Source of the DNA: Blastocladiella emersonii ATCC 22665
Lineage: Eukaryota; Blastocladiomycota; Blastocladiomycetes; Blastocladiales; Blastocladiaceae
Assembly (NCBI GenBank): GCA_025594325.1
Contig: JANHCV010000001.1
Coordinates: forward strand, 868,001 to 932,000
Direction: 5' to 3'
DNA: 64,000 nt
Each line of letters starts with the position of its first letter. The first letter of the stretch is position 1. Positions 56,801 to 64,000 of the stretch are shown one piece after another. Made by a program: the position numbers and the translations under genes. Below the pieces are notes generated by a model, which did no database searches, was not told the DNA's origin, and saw only the letters and a list, made by a program, of their open reading frames with translations.

Positions 56801-57280
56801 GCCTGTCGACCATGGCGCGCGTGTCTCGGCTTGGCGTTGGCGGGGAGCACCGGCGCGACGACTCGCCGCACGCCGGTTGCGCGGCGCGACCGCGAGCGGG
56901 TCCTCGGCGACGACGACGGCGACTGCGTGAGGAGCCGGGGGAGTTTGGTGTTGACGCCGTGGACGTGTGCGAGCAGCATTACATTGGAATGATCGTGTTC
57001 CGCGATGAGCGAGGAGCGAGGACCGGTTGGGCCGCTCCCCCGACTGGAATGTGTATCAAGCGCAACCACGCGTCCGAGAGAGGAAAGCAGCCGCGCCGCA
57101 CGCGCCACCGTCCGCGTGGCCGCGTTGCGCCACTCCTTTCACTCTTCGCCGCGACAGGCGCCGGGCAGGGCGCCGGGCGATTTCAGCTGCCCACTCTCTG
57201 CTCCTTCCTGCCTCTCGCAAACTTCATTGGCGCGCACGACGCTGCCACCGCCACTATCTGCAACGTAATCTCGCACCAAC
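56801..57280. other. intergenic, no gene seen
   Basis: 480 bp between the retroelement relic and the first exon of the PIN/NYN-like gene. It presumably holds that gene's promoter. No motif stands out. Confidence 0.4.
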
Positions 57281-59006
57281 ATGAACCACGACAACGTACG
57301 AATGCGCCGGTGCGGCGCGCGTGCTACGAGGAAACCTGTGATTTCGGGCGATCCGCTGATACACCGGCGGCTGCGTAGCCGGCGCAGGACATGCACCAGG
57401 CGCCCGCCCCGACGGCGGCAACGCACCTCGAGATGCACGTGGCGGCGCACCACGAGCCCGCACCAGTTGCACCTCAACACGCGCACCGCGTCTTCCCGGA
57501 CCCGGCCGTCACCGACTGCGTCCTATGCACCAAAACCGCCCTCGCCTAAGCCACCGACCGGACCGACCTGCACCCGCCGACACACCCGAGACTCGAGAAC
57601 ATGTACAAGGCGGCGACGCGCTCCGCCGTCACCGGGTACCGCGATGGGGGAGCCTTCCGCCGCGTACTCGAGGCCGCGTGCTCCACCCTCGACACCGACG
57701 ATGACGGGTCGCCGCTACCGCCCGACGTTCGGATGCACGGGCTGCAGCTGCTCGCGCACGCGGCGTCTACGGACGCGATCTGCGCCGCTGAGCCCGACAT
57801 GGACGGGGTCCCGGTACCCACGGCCACGGCCGTCGCCGCCGGCGAGAGCTTCATCGTCAACGCCGAGGCCCGCATGCTCGCGCTCAAGCGCGGCAAGAAC
57901 AAGCAGCTGTTCGCGGACGTGGTTCACGTCTCGCACCTGCTGACCACGTCGCCGGCGGACCGCAACGCGTGGCCGGTCGACGTGCCTGGGACGGTGGCCG
58001 CGATCACGCGGCTGGTCAACCTGCCCCCCAGCATCAAGTTTCAGCCCGAGATGCTCGCCATCTTCGCCTACTTCGTGGAGCTGTCGCGCACCCACGAGAC
58101 GCTGCACGCCGCCGGCATCGTGGTGTCGCTCAGCAAACACTCGTACATGCAGCTGTACACGAAGCTCGCGTCCGGGTGCACCTGGGCGGTGCAGGCGCGG
58201 GCCGCGACGGCCACGGAGCCGCCCAACCAGCTGCTGCGCCGGGCCCTGCAGCTCCAGTTCAAGGTCGACGGCAACACTGCGGTGCGGGCGCTGCGCGAGG
58301 TGAGCTTCGCCGCCATGATCGGCCAGAGTATGCTCAACGCCATGGCCAAGATGATCCGCATGTGCTACAAGCTGGCCATCGCGCACCCGCAGGTTCCGGC
58401 GCACAAGCGCATGTCCGTGCTCTACCTCCTCGACGGCGACAACTGCCTCGCGACGGCGGCCGAGCTCGACGCGCTCAATCAGCCACGGAACACGGTGCAC
58501 ATCTACGCGGTCGCCAGGAGTTTCGACGGGGTACGCGACACTGTATCGACGAGCCAATGAGACTCCATGGGACACTGACACGCGTGCTTACGGATGCGTA
58601 GTGGGCGAAAGCGCTGGCCAAGCCACGCAGCTCGATCACGCCTCACCCGCTCGAGTTCGAGACCAAGAAGACGGCCAACGCCCACGTGCAGGAGCACCTC
58701 TCGTCGGTGCGCGCGGACATGTGCGCACGGCCGTGGCCCCTGTTCGTCGTGCTGGTGTCGAAGGACAAGTCCTTCGACGTGATGACGCGCATCGCGCACA
58801 AGCACCTCGGGCTGGTGGGTGATGGCGACGGGTGTAACGGCGAGGGCATCGACCCGGGATGCTGGCTTGTCGACGTCCACACCGTGCAGGAGGCGGCGGC
58901 GCTCGCGGCCTGGACGGAGATGTGTGCCACGGCGGGCGGCGTCCGCGCGGGCGCAGCAGCCCCGGCGGCCGGCTCGCAGCAGCAGCTCGCGCCGACGACC
59001 GAGTAA
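57281..59006 (+). CDS. predicted PIN/NYN-like nuclease, in-frame TAA near 5' end
   Basis: Model of three exons: 57281-57295 (MNHDN), 57379-58530 and 58602-59006. Frame and phase hold throughout except for TAA at 57547-57549, on whose two sides the peptide reads naturally (TDCVLCTKTALA / ATDRTDLHPPTHPRLENMYK). If translation starts at the Met at 57601, the protein has 444 residues; ignoring the TAA it has 523. The C-terminal half looks like a PIN-like/NYN nuclease fold: VLYLLDGDNCLA (acidic start), a strand NTVHIYAVARSFDGW across the splice, FETKKTANAHVQEHL (second acidic helix) and FVVLVSKDKSFDVMTRIAHK (third acidic site). The N-terminal part has Cys-x2-Cys and His-x3-His, perhaps a zinc site. 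The upstream helical region is unrecognised. Family call is inference. Confidence 0.6.
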
Positions 59007-59371
59007 GCGGGAGTCGCAAGCGGGAGCTCTCAGCCGTGGCGTAATGAGGCGATGAGGTGATGCGGTGATGAGGTGGTGAGGTGATGCGGTGGGACAATAA
59101 CATGGAATTGCATTTGCTTGAACAACGAGTCTTTTCCGAAGTCGAAGCGGCACCAGCGCAACGTGGCGCAACGCGATCAGCCGGAGGGTCAGCTGAGCGC
59201 CAGGTGATCGCTCAGCCGGGTCCGCTTTCCTCCAGGTGCTTCCCACTTTCCACCGTTGGCGGCCGCCCGCGTGGCGGCGGCGGCGACGCACACGCTCCCT
59301 CGCCTTGTCGCACGTCCTCTCAACGCGGGAGCAGGATCATACCGCCTCACGACTAGTTGCACTCCCTGCAA
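59007..59371. other. intergenic with short minisatellite
   Basis: 365 bp between two plus-strand genes. At 59044-59091 there is a degenerate run of GATGAGGTGATGCGGT-type units. The rest has no feature I can name. Confidence 0.45.
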
Positions 59372-60629
59372 ATGCATCAACCACCATCGCCCGAAACAAT
59401 CCCGGGTTCGCCGCTCCCCTCGGCGTCACCCGGCGCAGCGCCCTTCGCGCTCGCGCCGCTGCACCCAAACGCACCGTCGGTCCCGATTCACCCCATCTCT
59501 CGTGTCGCAACCACGTCGCTCCGCGGGCACCCTTACCAGCGACCGCCCGCACTGCTCCGAGCGCTCGCGGTCATGGTCCGCTCAATCGCTCTCCAATGGC
59601 GACCCGTTGGTGCGCGCCCTCCGCCCGTCTCGCTGCCGGGCGGCTCGCCGACCCTCACTTGGCCTGAGCCGCGCACGACCTGCGCCACGGTCGACGACGT
59701 TTTGCTGTACTTCACGAGCTTGCTCTGGGAGCTGACAGCGGTCGGCGCTGTTCCTACGCCTCGGGTGGACCCTGGGCTGGACGCCGTCGTTGCTGCCGGC
59801 CGCGCAGCTGGCGACACGACGCTGGTCAACTTCGTGCAGACTGCGTACGCATCGCATCTTTTCCGCTGTCGCAGCTATTCCTCCATCTCTCCTCCATGAC
59901 CATGACCATGACCACGGCCACACTCCCACTCCCACTACCACACCGCCATCACCCTGTCTTGCGCCCTGCGCTAACCACCTGCCTGTCCATGCGTGTAGAC
60001 TCGCGCTCGGCCTCAACCCGCGCCCGCTTCTCTTCGCCATGACCGCTCCGCCCCACCATTCCGGAAACCGCTTCCTCCCGCTGCGCGACAAAAACTTCCT
60101 CCATCTCCAAGAACTGCCCTCGGCGCTCTCCGTCTACACCGTCATCCCCGTCCACGTGATTGGCCGAATGTGGGACAAGGTCGTCGCGCGCATCCTGAAG
60201 CGCCCGTCGCCCCGTGGCTCTCCGTGGCTGTACTACAACATCCTCGTCGGGGCTAGCAGCCACGAGGAGGCTGAGGCGCTGCGCGAGCTCACGGCCGAAA
60301 TTCAGCGCGAGATGGACGCCGTCGACCACGACGACGATCCTGACGACCGTGCGTACGGGGACGCTGCCGCACAAGGCTACCGCTTCCGGCCCCATGTCCA
60401 CGTCCACGTCGAGAGCCCGCCCGTCAACCTGCTCTGCCCGCTACGTGCCGAAGGTCAAGCTGGTCGCGCAGCGTCGATCCGCAGCGAGAACTTGCTCGTG
60501 CCACCAGGGCCCGACTACGACGACCACAACGACGAGGAGTACACCAAGTACGACCACCTGGACGGACCCGGCACGATCACCGTCCTGGCGTTCCCGTGGC
60601 CGTCGCCGTTTGCGCCACGGCAGCAACTC

Positions 60630-60661
<32 letters not shown>

Positions 60662-61226
60662 CCTTCACCACCACCATCTACAGCCACCGCCGCTGCAGCC
60701 GCTGCAGCCGCAGCAGGCCCCCGTGGTCCACGCGGCGAGCAAGTTCTCGGGCGAGCAGGAGCGCAGGTACCTCGAGCTGAGCACTTCGTGGCGGATGTAC
60801 GGGTCGTCGTCGCTGCGCAGCCCGAACCTGCCGCGCCTACGCCAACGCTCGTGCCCGCCCTCGATCACGTCGTCGCGCTCGTCCTCGCGCTCGTCGTCGC
60901 GGTCCCGCTCGTCGTCGCAGTCCCGTTCGTCGTCGCGGTCTCGCTCGTCTTCGCGTTCCCGCAACTCGTCCTTCCCGCCCTCGCCCTCGCACATGCACGC
61001 GCACCCGCACTCTGCGGTGTCCGCGCCAGTGACCGTGGTCTTGACGGACTGCGTGCTGGCGGGAACCGACAACCTTCCCCACATCTTGCACGTCCCCAAC
61101 AACCAGGTGGTGCTGGTCACCCAGTCGAGCGGCGCGATCAAGTTCTTTGACGCTTGGTTCCGCACGTTCTGGCCGCGCCTGACGCCTCGGCCCGTCAGCG
61201 CGGGGTCGACCAGAACCTTGCTATAA
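59372..61226 (+). CDS. unrecognised protein with poly-Gln/His and SR-like tracts
   Basis: Two exons (59372-59844, 59999-61226) give 566 residues. The 154-nt intron is longer than usual, and the splice joins LVNFVQTA to LALGLNPRPLLFAM in phase. A later start, MVRSIALQWRP at 59573, is also plausible. Residues 70-300 look folded (VDDVLLYFTSLLWEL, LPLRDKNFLHLQELPSALSV, WLYYNILVGASSHEEAEALR). Then come an acidic stretch, a Gln8 and His4 run and Pro/Gln repeats. A Ser/Arg dipeptide region of about 45 residues follows. The last 60 residues (VTVVLTDCVLAGTDNLPHIL, VVLVTQSSGAIKFFDAWF) again look folded. I do not recognise the family. Codon use resembles that of the neighbours. Confidence 0.6.
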
Positions 61227-62006
61227 CTCCGTCATTGCGCCCCGACTTCCCTCTAATACACTCACAGTTCGTCGCGCCCGCCACCGTCTTGTCTTCTCTT
61301 CGAGTCGCGCGACATGGACGCGAACTGGTTGAGGGACTGGGATGGGACGCCCGCGAGCGACGAGACCGCCGACGCGTGATGCTCGCCGTGATCTCTCGCT
61401 GATCCGTGAACGTTCTCGTGTTCCCGCCGCGTTTCAAGGCCGCCTGGCCGCGAGTTCGAGACGCGGTTTCGACGCGTGATGGATCAGCGTGATTGCGGTG
61501 GCAGCGCCACCACGGGCGCCGCAGGTCGCGGTGAGAGCGGCGAGCGGCGCTCCACTCGCGGCTGTGCCGACGCCGCCCCCGCCGCCTCCGCCCGCTCTCA
61601 TCTCCTCCCTCCCCTCCCCCGAGACAGCGACCCAACCTCACTCCCACGCATCAACGCATCTTGCAACTCGCTCCGACTCGGCGCCGCGGCCGCCCTGCAC
61701 CACCTAGCGCACACGGCGGAACAGCGGACCTCGCTCCTCGCTTCGCCCACCCGCTCGACCTGCGTCTCCGCCTCCCGACCGCCACTCGCCGCCGCTGCCG
61801 ACTTCGGGCACCGCCTGGCTGTTAGCACCCGGTTTCGGCTTGTTTGGGTTGCGGCAAGGCTTCTCGTCTCCCCTCGCCGGCGCTCCCAGCCCTGCTCAGC
61901 CCGCGCCGACCCACGACGACGCCTGTTTGGGTTCTTTCCTCCCCTCCTCCTGTAAACCGTTCCCTCTCCCTTGACACTCCGCGCATCGCACCCGCACCCG
62001 ACTGCC
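61227..62006. other. 780-bp intergenic region
   Basis: Between two plus-strand genes. It contains the kinase promoter and leader. Pyrimidine-rich stretches (for example near 61600-61620 and 61940-61950) precede the start codon. No gene or RNA is recognised. Confidence 0.4.
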
Positions 62007-64000
62007 ATGCCCTCGGCCATCGACGATGTCTCCGTGGCGGCGAGCGCCTCGGCCTCGGTCGCCAGCAGCCAGCCCGTGAGCTTCTCCATCGCCGGGAGCT
62101 CCAAGGCCAGCACGCGGCCCGCCAACCGCCAGCAGCCCTTCCTCGAGCTCGGCTACGAGCTCCGCGAGACGCTCGGTGAGGGCGAATTCGGTACGCTGCT
62201 CCCGCCTCGTTCGCGGCCTGCGAGCGTGTGGTCGCTGCCCGACGTGCGCGATTCGGTCGGCGGCGGTGACAAGGTTTACCTCGCCGCTCGCTGCCGTACT
62301 CTGGCCATGCGCGCTCGCGCGATGCTGCTCGAAATAGCGCACCTCGACTGACCTCCCCGCCATTCGCACGGCCGCCGTAGGCAAGGTCAAGCTCGCGTTC
62401 CACAGCGGCACCGGCAACAAGGTTGCCATCAAGGTGTTCAAGCGGTCGCGCCTCGACGACGAGGAGAAGCAGCTCAAGCTGATGCGCGAGATCTCCATCC
62501 TCAACTCGGTCGTCCACAAGTCGATTGTGCGCCTGTTCGAGGTCCTCGAGACGGACGAGCTCATCGGCCTCGTCATCGAGCTGCTCGACCAGGAGCTCTT
62601 CGACTACATCCTCAACAACAAGTTTCTGCCCGAGCCCGAGGCCGGCCGCCTCTTCGCCCAGCTCGTCGACGGCGTCAACTACCTGCACGCCAAGGGCGTC
62701 GTGCACCGCGACCTCAAGCTCGAGAACCTGCTGCTGTCGAGCGAGAACAACCTCGTCATCATCGACTTTGGGTTTGCCAACCAGTTCCCGAGCCGCGCCC
62801 CGGACGCCCACGACGCCATGCAGTTCGCGACGCCCGAGCGCGCCCTCGCCGTGCCCGACCGCCACTTCCTCATGGCCACGTCGTGCGGCTCGCCGTGCTA
62901 CGCCGCGCCCGAGCTCGTGGTCGCCGACGGCTACGTCGGCACCTGCGCCGACGTGTGGTCTTGCGGCGTGATCCTGTTCGCCATGCTCGCCGGCTACCTG
63001 CCGTTCGACGACGACCCGGAGAACCCGCACGGCGACAACATCACGCTGCTGTACAAGTACATTCTGTCGGACCCGACGCCGCTGCACCTCCCGCCGCACC
63101 TCTCGCCCGACGCGCAGGACCTGCTCTCGCGCATGCTCGTCCCCGACCCGGAGCTCCGCCTCACCATGCGCGAGGTCATGGACCACGCCTGGCTCGCGCC
63201 CTTCCGCGCCGTCTTCAACGTCGACTACTCGCTCCCGCCGCCCGTCCCGCAAAAGGATCCGCACCGCCGCCGCTCGCGCACACCGACGTCGTCGGTCGGG
63301 TCCCCGCGATCGCCCGCCCCGGGCAGCATCTACGCGCCCGAGTTCTCGCCGCAGATGCAGCCGCAGCAGCCCATGCCGCCGGTATCGTCGGCGACGAGCG
63401 CCGCGGTTGCCGCCGCGACGGCAGCTGTCCTCGCACCACCGCCATCGCTCACCGCGCCGCTCTCGGTCCCCGTCCTCAACGGCGCCGGGCCGACCGCCAT
63501 GGACGTGGACGCGCAGCCGCCAGCACGCGCCGCGACCACCTCGCCCACCATGTACGCCTACGACATGGTCCTCCCCGCTGCCGAGACGGGCAGCGAGCGC
63601 GGCAGCAGCAGCAGCAGCGGCAACAGCATGCAGATCGACGGACCCGCCGGCTTCTCCGGCGCGCCAGCCGACGTGGTCATGTCGGACGCCCATCACCCGC
63701 ACCGCGGCATGACCCCGCCGCCGCGGCCCTTTTCGGTCGACAACTCGCAGTTGTCGCCGATCCGGACACGCACCGACCTCGACGGGTCGCCGCTCGCCGC
63801 GGGCCCGACCTTGGGGCTCGCCAACAGCGCGTCGGCCAACGGCATGAACGGCAACTACGCCTCGTCCACGACGCACGCCACCGCGTCGTCCTCGAAGCGC
63901 AACACGTTCACGGGCTTCTTCCAGAAGCCCAAGGGCGACTTCCTCGAGCTGCTCAAGTCGTCCATCTCGAAGCGCCGCTGGATGAAGCGCAAGGACCTGC
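62007..64000 (+). CDS. Kin4-like CAMKL serine/threonine kinase (runs off window end)
   Basis: Exon 1 62007-62190, a 190-nt intron, then exon 2 from 62381 past the window end; at least 601 residues are visible. The kinase domain starts ETLGEGEFGKVKLAF across the splice (glycine loop), then has KVAIKVF (Lys), HRDLKLEN, IIDFGFANQF (DFG) and SCGSPCYAAPELV (APE). There is an unusually long activation segment of about 35 residues between DFG and SCGSPC. ADVWSCGVILFAMLAGYLPFDDDPENPHGDNI is typical of the fungal Kin4/Nim1-related group. The tail is Ser/Pro/Ala-rich and reaches KSSISKRRWMKRKDL at the edge. Kin4 guards spindle position in yeast; the role here is inferred only from family. Confidence 0.85.

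Overview
The window reads as nuclear DNA of a GC-rich fungus with a compact genome. Introns are short (mostly 55-90 nt), usually begin GTACG, carry a CTGAC or CTAAC branch-like element and end in GTGTAG, CAG or TAG. Neighbouring genes are often convergent or divergent with 18-400 bp between them. A leucine-rich axonemal dynein light chain (DNAL1/LC1 type) at 19.7-20.6 kb implies a motile flagellum. With a siderophore transporter, a Kin4-type kinase and a class I myosin with a TH1-SH3 tail, this points to a zoosporic fungus. Blastocladiomycota or a chytrid is my inference; there is no rRNA or other marker to prove it.

Layout. 1-0.6 kb: end of an unknown gene. 0.6-3.85 kb: gene-poor sequence with a 116-bp tandem module. 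3.85-34.6 kb: a dense housekeeping block holding a protein with three SUMO-interaction-like motifs, a PAF-acetylhydrolase, two predicted seven-helix membrane proteins, a SET-domain methyltransferase, a 21 kDa-type complex I subunit, a Nup85-like nucleoporin, an epoxide hydrolase, a cinnamyl-type alcohol dehydrogenase, DNAL1, Trm112, myosin-I, a GPATCH11-like protein, the PP2A catalytic subunit, a KICS2-like KICSTOR subunit, the spliceosomal protein Clf1 and signal peptidase subunit Spc1. Models were built by hand; every complete multi-exon model sums to a multiple of three.

34.6-53.6 kb is the unusual part. IML1 (DEPDC5, GATOR1 subunit) lies on the minus strand, and a 3,801-bp internal segment of it (36477-40277) recurs in inverted orientation at 49706-53506. 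I found one base difference between the arms and no length difference. The 9.4-kb spacer holds the IML1 promoter and first exon, a Gag-like single-exon gene, an AIF-type oxidoreductase and a siderophore transporter. Further out, IML1 upstream sequence has a much more diverged inverted counterpart at 47970-48420. Recombination between the arms would flip the spacer and move the IML1 promoter and first exon from the full-length 3' part to a 3'-truncated copy. This is an inferred switch; assembly artefact must be excluded. The KICS2-like gene 3 kb from the end of IML1 acts in the same amino-acid-to-TORC1 branch in animals.

53.6-57.3 kb is degenerate and contains a broken non-LTR retrotransposon tail (RNase H plus Cys/His motif). 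57.3-59.0 kb holds a predicted PIN/NYN-like nuclease gene with an in-frame TAA near its 5' end. 59.4-61.2 kb is an unrecognised gene, and 62.0 kb to the window end is the start of a Kin4-like kinase gene.
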